Shown one piece after another: positions 44,377-53,525 of a stretch of DNA of 64,000 nucleotides. The DNA is from JAWKZG01 sp041396125. GTDB lineage: Bacteria > Pseudomonadota > Gammaproteobacteria > Competibacterales > Competibacteraceae. Positions within the stretch are counted from its first letter, which is position 1. Each line of letters starts with the position of its first letter. The stretch lies in contig JAWKZG010000010.1 of NCBI GenBank assembly GCA_041396125.1, positions 124,001 to 188,000 of the forward strand, read 5' to 3'. The notes under the pieces are model-generated. The model ran no database searches. It was not told the origin of the DNA and worked only from the letters and a program-made list of their open reading frames with translations. The position numbers were made by a program, and so were the translations under genes.

Positions 44377-45782
44377 TCAATCGGTAACCAAGGGAATGGT
44401 CTCATTATCCGTTAATGGCCCGCCACTACCGCTGTGGCCCTGATCATTAATCGAAACGGTCAAACTGGTGTTTTGGTGCCGGCTCAGGATGGAGACAGTA
44501 TTATCGGTGACATTTCCCGTTACCAGCTCCGGTTTGCTGTCGCCGTTAATATCTCCGGCGGCCAGCGAGAATGGATTGGCGCCGACAGAATAATCCGAAC
44601 GGTTAGCGACAGAGAGCGTACCCAAGCTGCTAGTGTTTAGAAAAACCGATAACGTAGCCGAATTAGAACTCGGTACTGCGATGTCAAGTTTGCTGTCGTC
44701 ATTAAGCTCTGCCAGTACTACCGTTTTGCGCCCACTGCCTGTGCTGCCGCCGGGAGTCAGGGTATAGCTGAAATCATCTGTCGGCCCGCCTTCGTTGCAA
44801 AAATCGGGATCAGGCTGATACGTCAGGTCAGCGCCCGCATTGGTAATAACAACAGTACCGTTGAGCGGGGCTGTAACACTGGCAATACTGCGCGGACCGC
44901 CATCGGCATCGGTGTCATTGGCGAGCACATCCAGCACGGTGGCCGGGGCGTCTTCCATGATACTGGCTGTATCCGCGACAGCGACAGGCGGCAGATCGGT
45001 AAATCGGTAAACTCCCCAACATCCGCCACGTCGAGCCGGAAATACAAATTGCCCTGCGAAAGGCTGGCAAAAGCGGCGGCAAGGTCGGTGTCTGTGCCGG
45101 TCGTATCGCCCAGCGGATCAGTGCCCACGGGATTTTGTCCTGCCCAGTCGTCCACCTGCCCGTCCAGTGCGGCGGCCAGCACGATACTGCTAACCAGCAC
45201 CAGCAGCAGTGCACCGAGCAACTGTTGACCACCGCGGCCTTGTAAATGCCGGTACAGCAGCACCACAAACAGGAGCATCAGTACGGCCAGGCCGGCTTCC
45301 GTCAGTGTCGGTACGGCGTTAGGTGTTTGTTGCAGGCCGGGCAGAATTATCGGCGTGTTAGCGTCTGGCAGCATATCGGCATCCTGGCCGTTGGCGCTGA
45401 CAAAATACAAGCGCACTGACTGCCCCAGCGGCGCAATGGCATCTGCTGCCACCGCCAGTTCGATAACATCCGCGCCATTGATGCCATTATTCAGGCCAAG
45501 CGGATACGGTGTGGTCGGCAGTGGCACGGGAGCAGCGAAACTCCCGCCGGTGCAGCTTTCCAGGATGAGGCTGTCTATTTGCGGACTGCCTGGATTTGCC
45601 ATATCCAGTGTGGCGGTCAGGCGCTGTTCGATGCCTGCCAGTGCGAAAGGGGTGGTGATAACACAACCGGTAGTAGAGTTGCTGTCAGTGTCAAGCAATA
45701 CCGAGTAAGTGGTTTGTGCCCAGCCAAGTAGCGGTGCAAACAGTAAGCTACACAGCAGTAGAGTGCGTGTTTTGGATAGCAT
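44377..45782 (-). pseudogene. Secreted protein with internal IPTL-like segment and FG-GAP/VCBS C-terminus, frameshifted
   Basis: The start is MLSKTRTLLLCSLLFAPLLG at 45782, with GGAG nine bases ahead. After about 150 residues an IPTL-CTERM-like stretch (NAVPTLTEAGLAVLMLLFVV then LLYRHLQGRG) is followed by more protein, including a second hydrophobic segment and DGQVDDWAGQNPVGTDPLGD. Near 45001-45016 an 8-bp tandem duplication (TTACCGAT twice, read leftwards) shifts the frame. The lost continuation is PVAVADTASIMEDAPATVLD, a cadherin-like module (DPDFCNEGGPTDDFSYTLTP) and FG-GAP-type repeats (FSLAAGDINGDSKPELVTGN), ending at 44377. Confidence 0.75.
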
Positions 45783-46114
45783 TATTGTTATCTCCAAAAT
45801 TGAGAACGGATTGTTAGTGTTATTTTTACGCTGACTGCGTTTGCTTGTTCAGAGTGCGTCGGTTGCCTCCAAGGTCTGAGAGGGCAGCCGTCCCCAAGCC
45901 TGAGAAAATGCTGCTGTGATGTCTTCCAGAGCAGACAGGGGCCGATCCCAAATTTGAAGAAAAGGGGGGGTTCTAGTGCAAGCCTTTTCGTGCCGACAAG
46001 TCTGCAGGACAAAACCAGCAGCTGTTGTTCCGGTTCCAGCCGGCCCCGATCAGGTTTGCGTCGCTCGCGAAAGCCATCGAAAATGCCCGCACCCCACACT
46101 GAATATTTTTTCTA
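45783..46114. other. Divergent intergenic region, no gene
   Basis: About 330 bp between the leftward surface-protein gene and rtcR. It contains a G8 run near 45965-45972. I see no supported gene or protein remnant. Confidence 0.45.
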
Positions 46115-47706
46115 ATGAAAACTGTACTCATTGGTCTGCTGGGCACTGTCCTGGATAAACGCGGTAAGGGCGTTAAGCGCTGGAATGCCTGGCGGCCTAC
46201 AGTAGGCATCTGCATGCAGGATGATTTGCTGGTGGATCGGATCGAACTGCTGCATGATCAGCGGGACGAAGGTCTGGCCCGCACCGTAGAAGCCGATATT
46301 GTGACGGTGTCACCGCAAACGCAGGTCAGGCTGCACGATATCCAGTTCAGCGATCCCTGGGATTTTGAAAACGTCTACAGCAGTTTGCTGGATTTTGTGG
46401 AGCGTTATCCGTTCAAGCCTGAAGAAGAGCGCTATCTGGTGCATATCACCACCGGCACTCATGTTGCGCAGATCTGCTGGTTCCTGTTGTGTGAGGCTAA
46501 CTATATCCCCGGCGTTTTGCTGCAAACATCCCCGGACGGGGTGATAAATCGGTAGCCGGCAATGTCCAGCTGATCGATCTGGATCTGTCCAAATATGATG
46601 CGATCAGCTCCCGCTTCAAGCGCCAGCAACTGGCCGGGACAGCGTTCCTGAAGTCAGGTATTGCCACCCGCAACGCACAGTTCAACGCCATGATCGAGCA
46701 AATTGAACGGGTTGCCATTCGCTCCGCAGCGCCGATTTTGATTACCGGCCCTACCGGGGCAGGCAAGTCGCAGCTGGCCAAAAAAATTTACGAACTAAAG
46801 CATAGGCGCGGCTTGAACCAGGGCGAGTTTGTTGCCGTCAACTGCGCTACGCTGCGCGGTGACAGTGCTATGTCAACCCTGTTCGGTCATAGTCGTGGCG
46901 CTTTTACCGGTGCGCAGACTGCCCGTAAAGGATTATTGGCTAAAGCGCATCAGGGCTTGTTGTTGCTGGACGAAATTGGCGAACTGGGCCAGGACGAACA
47001 GGCCATGTTGTTGCACGCTATCGAGGAAAAAACCTTTTATCCGGTCGGCTCTGATCAGCCGGTCAGTAGTGCTTTTCAACTGATCGCGGGTACTAATCGG
47101 GATTTACTGCAGCAGATGCGGGCAGGAACCTTCCGGGAAGATCTGCTGGCCCGGATCAATCTCTGGAGTTTTCAATTGCCGGGGCTGAAAGATCGCCGCG
47201 AAGACATCGAACCCAACCTTGATTTTGAATTGCAGCAGGCAGAACAGCAGCTCGGCCATAAAGTAAGCTTTAACAAAGCCGCCCGGGACGCTTTTTTGGC
47301 TTTTGCGAAACAGCCCGAGGCGCTCTGGACGGGCAATTTCCGTGATCTTAATGCCTGTGTGCAACGCCTGGCGACCCTGGCGGAAGGGGGGCGTATCACG
47401 GAAGATCTGGTGCGGGAAGAGTGCCAGCGCCTACAGCAGTTCTGGCAAGGGTCAAAAAATGATGAATCATTGCCCGCGCTGGAGGACATTCTCAGCCCCG
47501 AACAGCTAGCCGAGATCGATCTGTTCGATCAGTACCCGTTGCGCCAGGTTATTGCCGTTTGTTGGCAATGTCACAGCTTATCCGCTGCTGGACGGCAGCT
47601 GTTTAACCGATCACGTTTGCACAAGAACTCAAGTAACGATGCACACAGACTGCGGCAGTACCTGGCAAAGTTCGGCTTGCGCTTCGAGCAACTGCGTGAG
47701 AAGTGA
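46115..47706 (+). pseudogene. rtcR: RtcR, sigma-54 activator of RNA repair, split by one frameshift
   Basis: The N-terminal frame (46115-46555) is the RtcR/CARF-type sensor: MKTVLIGLLGTVLDKRGKGV, RIELLHDQRDEGLARTVEAD and YLVHITTGTHVAQICWFLLC. It runs out at 46555 in SPDGVINR. One frame over, the protein resumes DKSVAGNVQLIDLDLSKYDA and continues into an intact AAA+ domain: Walker A ITGPTGAGKSQLAKK, sigma-54 loop GAFTGAQ, Walker B LLLLDEIGELGQDE, then HTH LSAAGRQLFNRSRLHK. A single-base change near 46540 in the linker accounts for the break. An ATG at 46690 could start the AAA+ half alone. N-terminally truncated RtcR is known to be constitutively active in Escherichia coli, so the consequence may be deregulation rather than loss. 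Confidence 0.85.
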
Positions 47707-47826
47707 GTCAGGTAATATGATCATTAAAGATATTTAATTATCTATATAGATAAATATTTTCAGAAACGGATTTTATTGAAATAAATTTTATACAGATAAA
47801 ACAATATTTTGAAATTTTACCGCCGG

Positions 47827-47843
47827 TTGGCACTGAAGTTGTA
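47827..47843 (+). promoter_or_regulatory. Sigma-54 (-24/-12) promoter of the rtc operon
   Basis: TTGGCACTGAAGTTGTA matches the TGGCAC-N5-TTGC pattern with the GG at -24 and TTGT at -12. The predicted start of transcription is about 47853, which rules out the ATG at 47844 as the first codon of the next gene. It sits between rtcR and the genes RtcR normally activates. Confidence 0.85.
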
Positions 47844-47882
47844 ATGACTCCTGACAAGACAGGTATGCAGGAGTTGTTGTCC

Positions 47883-48263
47883 GTGAAAAGTAATAAACAA
47901 CGCCGCCGTGAAATCAAAGCCCGCCGTTTGAAACGTGCCGAAAAGAAACGGCGCAGTACAGTACCGACGCGCTGGGATTTAATGTACGGCAGCCAGTCCC
48001 TGTCTGCGGGATCACAATCACGTTGTTATGTGGATAAGCCCTTCATCTGCAGGGATTGTGGCAGCGCAGAAGTATGGACAGCCGGCCAGCAACAGTGGTG
48101 GTACGAAGTAATCAAAGCTGATCCGTCATCGACCGCTATCCGCTGTCGGGCTTGTCGGCAGCGGGAAAAAGTCCGCAAGGCTGAAGCGAGACGCATCCAT
48201 CTGGAAGGCCTGCAACGAAAACTGGACAAAGCCAATCGTAAAGGAGAGCACTATGGCCATTGA
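47883..48263 (+). CDS. Zinc-ribbon protein in the rtc operon
   Basis: 126 residues from GTG 47883, with CAGGAG nine bases ahead. The in-frame ATG at 47844 lies upstream of the predicted transcript start. The N-terminus is very basic (SNKQRRREIKARRLKRAEKK). The core is a probable zinc ribbon: PFICRDCGSAEVWTAGQQQW, then WYEVIKADPSSTAIRCRACR, giving two C-x2-C pairs. The C-terminus is helical and charged. The stop overlaps rtcB by 11 bp, so translation is coupled. Basic plus zinc ribbon suggests RNA or ribosome binding. It is not part of the textbook rtcBA operon. Confidence 0.78.
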   Translation: MKSNKQRRREIKARRLKRAEKKRRSTVPTRWDLMYGSQSLSAGSQSRCYVDKPFICRDCGSAEVWTAGQQQWWYEVIKADPSSTAIRCRACRQREKVRKAEARRIHLEGLQRKLDKANRKGEHYGH

Positions 48264-49467
48264 AATTACCAATGTAGAACGGGGCGTACCGGTGAAAAGC
48301 TGGACCGTGGGCGTACCTTTTGAGCCTGCCGCCCGGCAACAATTGCAGAATATTGCGGCGCTGCCTTTTGTGCATAAATGGGTGGCAGCTATGCCGGATG
48401 TGCATTTGGGCAAGGGCGCAACCATCGGTTCCGTTATTCCTACCAAGGGTGCGATTATTCCTGCTGCGGTCGGGGTGGATATCGGTTGCGGCATGATCGC
48501 GGTGAAGACGGATCTGCAGGCCCGCCAGTTGCCGGATAGCCTGAAAGGGGTGCGTGATGCCATCGAACGGGCGATTCCGCATGGTCGGAAACCGGGTAAG
48601 CGGGATCCGGGCAGCTGGCAGAATTTGCCGGAGGATATCGCTGCACATTGGAAACAGTCTCTGCAGGCGCGCTTCACACTACTGTGTGACAAGCATCCCG
48701 TGTTGAAAAACACCAATAATGTCAAACACCTGGGAACACTGGGTACAGGCAACCACTTTGTTGAAGTATGTCTGGACGAAAACGAGCAGGTCTGGATCAT
48801 GCTGCATTCCGGCTCCCGTGGTGTGGGAAACCGTATCGGCGAACATTTTATTCAGCTGGCCAAGAAAGAAATGGAGCGCTTTTTTATCCAGTTGCCGGAC
48901 AAAGATCTGGCTTATCTGGTCGAAGGCAGCGACTACTTCAACGATTATGTGGAAGCGGTCGGCTGGGCGCAGGATTATGCCCGGATTAATCGCCAGGCCA
49001 TGATGCAGAGGGCGTTGACGGCGTTAGCCAGTAGTTTGAACAAGCCGGTTATAGCCGAACTGGAAGCGGTGAACTGTCATCATAACTACGTGCAGCAGGA
49101 GCACCATTACGGTGCCAATGTCTGGTTGACGCGGAAGGGTGCGGTTAGTGCTCAGGACGGCCAGCTCGGCATTATTCCCGGCAGCATGGGGGCGCGTTCT
49201 TTTATCGTGCGCGGTAAAGGCAATCCGGAAAGTTTCTGCAGCTGCAGTCATGGTGCCGGACGGGTCATGTCGCGCACCCTGGCCAAGAAAACCGTATCGG
49301 TCGAGGAACACGCACAGGCTACCGCGCATGTGGAATGCCGCAAGGATGCCGCTGTGGTGGACGAAACACCGCGCGCCTACAAGGATATTGATGCGGTGAT
49401 GGCTGCCCAGGCGGATCTGGTGGACATTGTGTACACCTTGCGACAGGTGGTGTGCGTGAAAGGTTAG
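48253..49467 (+). CDS. rtcB: RNA-splicing ligase RtcB
   Basis: 404 residues with AAGGAG ahead of the ATG. RtcB joins 2',3'-cyclic phosphate (or 3'-phosphate) and 5'-OH RNA ends using GTP and Mn. Metal-site residues are in MPDVHLGKGATIGSVIPTKG and AAVGVDIGCGMIAVKTDL (Asp and Cys). LHSGSRGVGNRIGEHF holds further ligands, and the guanylylated His is in CSHGAGRVMSRTL. The length is that of the bacterial RtcB1 type. Second gene of the sigma-54-controlled operon, overlapping the zinc-ribbon gene. Confidence 0.95.
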   Translation: MAIEITNVERGVPVKSWTVGVPFEPAARQQLQNIAALPFVHKWVAAMPDVHLGKGATIGSVIPTKGAIIPAAVGVDIGCGMIAVKTDLQARQLPDSLKGVRDAIERAIPHGRKPGKRDPGSWQNLPEDIAAHWKQSLQARFTLLCDKHPVLKNTNNVKHLGTLGTGNHFVEVCLDENEQVWIMLHSGSRGVGNRIGEHFIQLAKKEMERFFIQLPDKDLAYLVEGSDYFNDYVEAVGWAQDYARINRQAMMQRALTALASSLNKPVIAELEAVNCHHNYVQQEHHYGANVWLTRKGAVSAQDGQLGIIPGSMGARSFIVRGKGNPESFCSCSHGAGRVMSRTLAKKTVSVEEHAQATAHVECRKDAAVVDETPRAYKDIDAVMAAQADLVDIVYTLRQVVCVKG

Positions 49468-49506
49468 CGGGACGGTCATTTACAGCCCGCAAGGAGCAAT
49501 TATTTT

Positions 49507-50502
49507 ATGGAAACTCTTGTTATCGATGGTCGGATGGGGGGGGGCGGGCAAATTCTGCGTTCGACCCTTACACTGGCCCTGCTGTACGGCAAAAGTGTGG
49601 AGATCCGGCATATTCGGGCCGGGCGTGCCAAGCCGGGTTTGATGCGTCAGCATCTCACCTGTGTCAAGGCCGCGCAGCAGATCAGCCATGCCGTGGTCTC
49701 GGGTGCCGAGCTGGGTTCTTCCAGGCTGTTTTTTGCGCCCGGCCCGGTGCAGGCAGGACACTATCGTTTTGATGTCGGCAGTGCCGGCAGTACGACCCTG
49801 GTCTTCCAGACCATTTTGTTGCCGCTTCTGCAGTGCCCGGACAACTCCACAGTGGAATTTATTGGCGGCACGCATAATCCGCATGCGCCGCCGCTGACGT
49901 TTATCAAACGCTCTTTCCTGCCTTTGCTGGACAAAATGGGTGGCCGGATCGAATTGAAAACCGGGCGCTGGGGTTTTATGCCGGTCGGGGGTGGTCAGTG
50001 GCAGGTTACACTCAGGCCATCCCGCCTACAGCCCCTGACCTGTCTGCAGCGCGGTAAACTGACAGGATCAGTGTTGACCGCCTATGAAGTCGGGCTGCCT
50101 AACCGGGTTGCGGAACGGGAACTGCAAAGTTATCGCAAAACCAGTTCTGTGAGCATTGACGACTGCCGTATTCGCAAGCCGCTGGCAGGCTCGCCCGGCA
50201 ATCTGCTGGTGCATGATCTGGAATTTGAAAATACCCGTTTGTGTTTTACCCAGCTGGGACGGCCGCGTCTCCGGGCTGAAAAAGTTGCCGCTGAACTGCA
50301 GGCAAGTGTGCATCAGTATCTGGCTAGTGATTATGTGCTGGATGAATTTCTGACCGATCAGATCATGTTGCCGATGCTGGTGGCTGGCGGTGGCCGGTTC
50401 AGCTGCGGGCCTTTGTCCCTGCATGCCGAAACCAACCGGGAAGTCATCAGGCTGATCAGCGGAAAAGAATTATCTTTTGTGGATGGTCAGTTGAGTCTCT
50501 GA
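49507..50502 (+). CDS. rtcA: RNA 3'-terminal phosphate cyclase RtcA
   Basis: 331 residues with AAGGAG ahead of the ATG. Family blocks are METLVIDGRMGGGGQILRST at the start, IRAGRAKPGLMRQHLTCVKA, DVGSAGSTTLVFQTILLPLL, and FIGGTHNPHAPPLTFIKRSF. A C-terminal His in LSLHAETNREVIR corresponds to the adenylylated catalytic residue. It converts RNA 3'-phosphates to 2',3'-cyclic phosphates, substrates for RtcB, using ATP. It lies 39 bp after rtcB and is the last gene of the operon. Confidence 0.93.
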   Translation: METLVIDGRMGGGGQILRSTLTLALLYGKSVEIRHIRAGRAKPGLMRQHLTCVKAAQQISHAVVSGAELGSSRLFFAPGPVQAGHYRFDVGSAGSTTLVFQTILLPLLQCPDNSTVEFIGGTHNPHAPPLTFIKRSFLPLLDKMGGRIELKTGRWGFMPVGGGQWQVTLRPSRLQPLTCLQRGKLTGSVLTAYEVGLPNRVAERELQSYRKTSSVSIDDCRIRKPLAGSPGNLLVHDLEFENTRLCFTQLGRPRLRAEKVAAELQASVHQYLASDYVLDEFLTDQIMLPMLVAGGGRFSCGPLSLHAETNREVIRLISGKELSFVDGQLSL

Positions 50503-50694
50503 AAGCCGGGCGCGAACATGCACCAGCGCCGAAAGGCCCGTTTTGCTACAAAACCGCGAAATGAGGCTTTATATTGAAACCGTATCAGAACTACGTTACG
50601 GGGCCACCTGAACGGAAGTGCTGACAGCCGCTAGAAGGTTTAATGGTGTCGGTTCGGTCGGATCAGTATTTGTCGATACAAGGGTTTCGCTATC

Positions 50695-51969
50695 GTGTTA
50701 CTAAAGAATCTAGCTTCGATTTGGGCATTGCTCGTGGGGATCTGCCTGCTGATGGTGGGCAACGGTTTACAGGGTAGTCTTCTCGGTGTGCGCGCCGCTC
50801 AGGAAGGGTTCGGGAACAACACAACAGGGCTGGTAATGGCCGCTTTTTTTACGGGGTTTCTCGCCGGTTCGCTGTGGACTCCGAACGCGGTTCGCCGCGT
50901 CGGTCATATTCGGGTATTTGCCGCCCTCGCGTCGTTCGCCTCAATCAGCATTCTGGTCCACGCCCTGGTCGTCGAACCGGTGGCCTGGGGCGTGATGCGT
51001 TTTCTGACGGGGTTTTGTTACGCGGGAATTTTTGTAGTCGCCGAAAGCTGGCTGAATGATCGTACCGGAAACGAGGGGCGCGGCCAGCTGCTCGGCATTT
51101 ATATGCTGACCATGTTCGTCGGTATGGGGGGCGGGCAGTTAATGCTGAATGTCGCCGATCCGGCAAGCAGTGATCTGTTTATCATGGTTTCGGCCATTAT
51201 ATCGTTCTCGGTGCTGCCATTATTGCTGAGCGCGACGCCGGCACCCGAGATACGAGCACCGCATCCGGTCGGCCTGGCCCGGCTCTACCGTGCGTCTCCG
51301 CTGGGTACGGTAGGCACTTTCGCTGCCGGCATCATCAACGGCACCGTGTTTGGCATGGGCGCGGTTTACGCGCATGCTTCCGGTCTGGATGTGCGACAAA
51401 TCTCTTTATTCATGAGCGCATTGATTATTGGTGCGGCGCTGTTGCAGTGGCCTGTCGGTAAGCTGTCTGATCATTTTGACCGGCGTCTTGTGATTACCGC
51501 TGTGACATTACTGGCTGCTGTTGCAGCGCTGGTTGCAGAGCAGGCAGCCGGAACTTACTGGCCGTTCTTGCTGGCGGTGGCGTGTAGTGGCGGCCTGTCA
51601 ATGAGTGTCCACCCACTCTCCATTGCTTACACCAATGATTACCTGAGTCCGGAGGAAATGGTTTCCGCCAGTAGTGCATTGGTGTTGGTACTTGGGGTTG
51701 GGTCGGTCATCGGTCCGCTGGTGACGGGTATATTGCTTGGCAGTGTAGGGCCGTCCGGATTTTTTTGGTGGATAGCGGCCATACATTTTGCGCTGGCGTT
51801 ATTCGCCGTATGGCGCATGACACGCCGTGCGGCACTGCCTAACGAAGAGCAGGGAACCTATACCCTGGCCCCGGTGCAGAGTGTGCCCTTTGCAGAAGCC
51901 ATCGCCCAGGAAGAAGTGGAGGCGGAAGCGGCCAATGCTGATACGACAAGCGACAAACCGCGTCACTAA
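50695..51969 (+). CDS. Major facilitator superfamily transporter (YcaD-like)
   Basis: 424 residues with GTG start. About twelve membrane helices are visible, with MFS loop motifs (GFLAGSLWTPNAVRRVGHIR after helix 2 and QWPVGKLSDHFDRRLVITAV after helix 8). FLTGFCYAGIFVVAESWLND and GRGQLLGIYMLTMFVGMGGG are characteristic of the YcaD-type/UMF group. The substrate is unknown. The C-terminal 35 residues are acidic and probably disordered (EEVEAEAANADTTSDKPRH). It converges on the DUF2076 gene, with a long hairpin between them. Confidence 0.87.
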   Translation: MLLKNLASIWALLVGICLLMVGNGLQGSLLGVRAAQEGFGNNTTGLVMAAFFTGFLAGSLWTPNAVRRVGHIRVFAALASFASISILVHALVVEPVAWGVMRFLTGFCYAGIFVVAESWLNDRTGNEGRGQLLGIYMLTMFVGMGGGQLMLNVADPASSDLFIMVSAIISFSVLPLLLSATPAPEIRAPHPVGLARLYRASPLGTVGTFAAGIINGTVFGMGAVYAHASGLDVRQISLFMSALIIGAALLQWPVGKLSDHFDRRLVITAVTLLAAVAALVAEQAAGTYWPFLLAVACSGGLSMSVHPLSIAYTNDYLSPEEMVSASSALVLVLGVGSVIGPLVTGILLGSVGPSGFFWWIAAIHFALALFAVWRMTRRAALPNEEQGTYTLAPVQSVPFAEAIAQEEVEAEAANADTTSDKPRH

Positions 51970-51997
51970 TCCTCATGGTGCGGGTAATCTTTAACAT

Positions 51998-52037
51998 GGC
52001 GGCCTGGTCTCAAGTCTGACTCGAGGCCAGGACCGCC
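51998..52037. terminator. Bidirectional terminator-like hairpin between MFS and DUF2076 genes
   Basis: The arms GGCGGCCTGGTCTC and GAGGCCAGGACCGCC pair with one bulge and one mismatch around a 10-nt loop. It lies exactly between two converging genes (stops at 51969 and 52059). Confidence 0.6.
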
Positions 52038-52058
52038 AGCGGTTGTTATCCGGTCAGA

Positions 52059-52640
52059 CTAGAATTCGTCATCAAAACCGATGTCGCTGCCCCAGTCATC
52101 GCCACCATCCATCGCCATACCGGGATCTTCCTCGGGGGCGGGTTCTTCTGCCGGAGCCGGCGCGGCTTCGGCCTCATCCGCAAACATACCAGTGACGGCA
52201 TTGGCCAGCATCACGCCGCCCGCAACACCCATGGCGGTTTGCATTGCACCGCCGAGAAAACTGCCTTGTGGCGCATTGCGAAAGGCACCGGCCTGTGCAC
52301 CCGCCGCGTTCGTACCCGTAGCGGGTTGCGTGGCGACCGGAGCGCGAGCTGCTGCCGGTTTACTGCCGCCACCAAAAAGTCCGCCCAAAAAGCCGCCGCT
52401 GGCCGGTTTTGAGTTCTGCAGTTGTTGCTCCAGCTCCTGCACCCGCTGGTTGAGGCTTTGCAGCGCCTGCTCTTGTACCAGTATGGTCTGTGCCATGTAA
52501 TACGGGGCACCAGGCTGGGCGTCAATAGCCGCCTTAATATGGGCCTCAATGTCAGCTTCACGCTGACTGTTCTGGGCTTCGGCCTGGCGTAATTTTTCAA
52601 ACAGGTCGTTAATCATGGTAATCGCTTGTGAGTTCATCAT
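52059..52640 (-). CDS. DUF2076-family protein
   Basis: 193 residues. The N-terminal helical region is ITMINDLFEKLRQAEAQNSQ, then DIEAHIKAAIDAQPGAPYYM, AQTILVQEQALQSLNQRVQE, with coiled-coil character at about 55-80. A Gly-rich linker (GGFLGGLFGGGSKPA) and a small hydrophobic patch (MGVAGGVMLANAVTGMF) follow. The tail is acidic with Asp/Gly. This is the DUF2076 layout; the function is unknown, with suggested periplasmic or ABC-transport roles unproven. Same strand as the Bax-inhibitor-like gene, 54 bp downstream of it, so possibly co-transcribed. Confidence 0.88.
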   Translation of the reverse strand: MMNSQAITMINDLFEKLRQAEAQNSQREADIEAHIKAAIDAQPGAPYYMAQTILVQEQALQSLNQRVQELEQQLQNSKPASGGFLGGLFGGGSKPAAARAPVATQPATGTNAAGAQAGAFRNAPQGSFLGGAMQTAMGVAGGVMLANAVTGMFADEAEAAPAPAEEPAPEEDPGMAMDGGDDWGSDIGFDDEF

Positions 52641-52694
52641 GTTCTCCGAACAGGTATTGCATTAATTGTAAGAGACGTTGTTACAGCCGTGCCG

Positions 52695-53372
52695 CTAGCC
52701 GTCGCCACCGGCAAATCCGAGCAGCTGCAACAGACTGATAAACAGGTTGAAGATCGACACGAACAGGGTCACCGTAGCCATGATGTAATTGGTCTCACCG
52801 CCATTGATGATCTCGCTGGTCTGGTACAGGATCAGGCCGCTCATCAGCAGCACAAACAGTGCTGATACCGCCAGTGACAGCGCCGGAATGGCAAACAGAT
52901 AAGCACCGATACCCGCCAGAAACGCCACCAGAATGCCAACCGCCAGAAAACCGCCCATAAAGCTGAAGTCACGCCGACTGATCAGGGCATAGGCAGACAG
53001 TCCAAGGAAAATAGCACCGGTTCCGGCCATGGCTGTCATAACGATCTGGCCACCGCCGGGCAGACTGAGATACTGACCGATAATCGGTCCGAGCGTTACA
53101 CCCATAAAACCGGTCAGGGCAAATACAAATACCAGCCCAAGTGCGCTATTGCGAAAGCGGGTAGTCAGGAACAACAGCCCGAAATACCCGACCAGCGTGA
53201 TCAGCAAGCCTGGATGCGGCCACTGCATGGCGAGCGACAGCCCCGCCATCGCACCACTGAACAGCAACGTCATTGCCAGCAGGGCATAGGTGTTGCGCAA
53301 GACCTTATGGCTTGCCAGTGATGCTGCGCCTGGTGCACCACGAGCAATGGTGTTCATGTTGACAGTGTTCAT
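52695..53372 (-). CDS. Bax inhibitor-1 / YccA-family membrane protein
   Basis: 225 residues with about seven membrane segments. Signature blocks are VLRNTYALLAMTLLFSGAMA, GLVFVFALTGFMGVTLGPII and ALSLAVSALFVLLMSGLILY, followed by QTSEIINGG. The C-terminus is FVSIFNLFISLLQLLGFAGG. YccA-type proteins interact with the FtsH protease or act as Ca2+ leak channels in related families. Divergent from the NhaR gene across about 150 bp of AT-rich DNA. Confidence 0.92.
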   Translation of the reverse strand: MNTVNMNTIARGAPGAASLASHKVLRNTYALLAMTLLFSGAMAGLSLAMQWPHPGLLITLVGYFGLLFLTTRFRNSALGLVFVFALTGFMGVTLGPIIGQYLSLPGGGQIVMTAMAGTGAIFLGLSAYALISRRDFSFMGGFLAVGILVAFLAGIGAYLFAIPALSLAVSALFVLLMSGLILYQTSEIINGGETNYIMATVTLFVSIFNLFISLLQLLGFAGGDG

Positions 53373-53525
53373 TTACGTACCTTTGCAGTTAAGCAGTGAG
53401 TGACTTTATTGCACTATCATAAACGTTTTATTATTTTTGAAAATTCGAATGTTTTTTAAAAATAGTTCGGTTTTTACGAACTATTAAGATAAATTTGAAC
53501 ATGTCTCACGAGTTCTGGCAGGGCT

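Noticed and set aside
50503..50600. Terminator after rtcA
   Set aside because: Overlapping short stems (GGCGC/GCGCC and CGGGC/GCCCG) are possible but mutually exclusive and weak; not strong enough to annotate.
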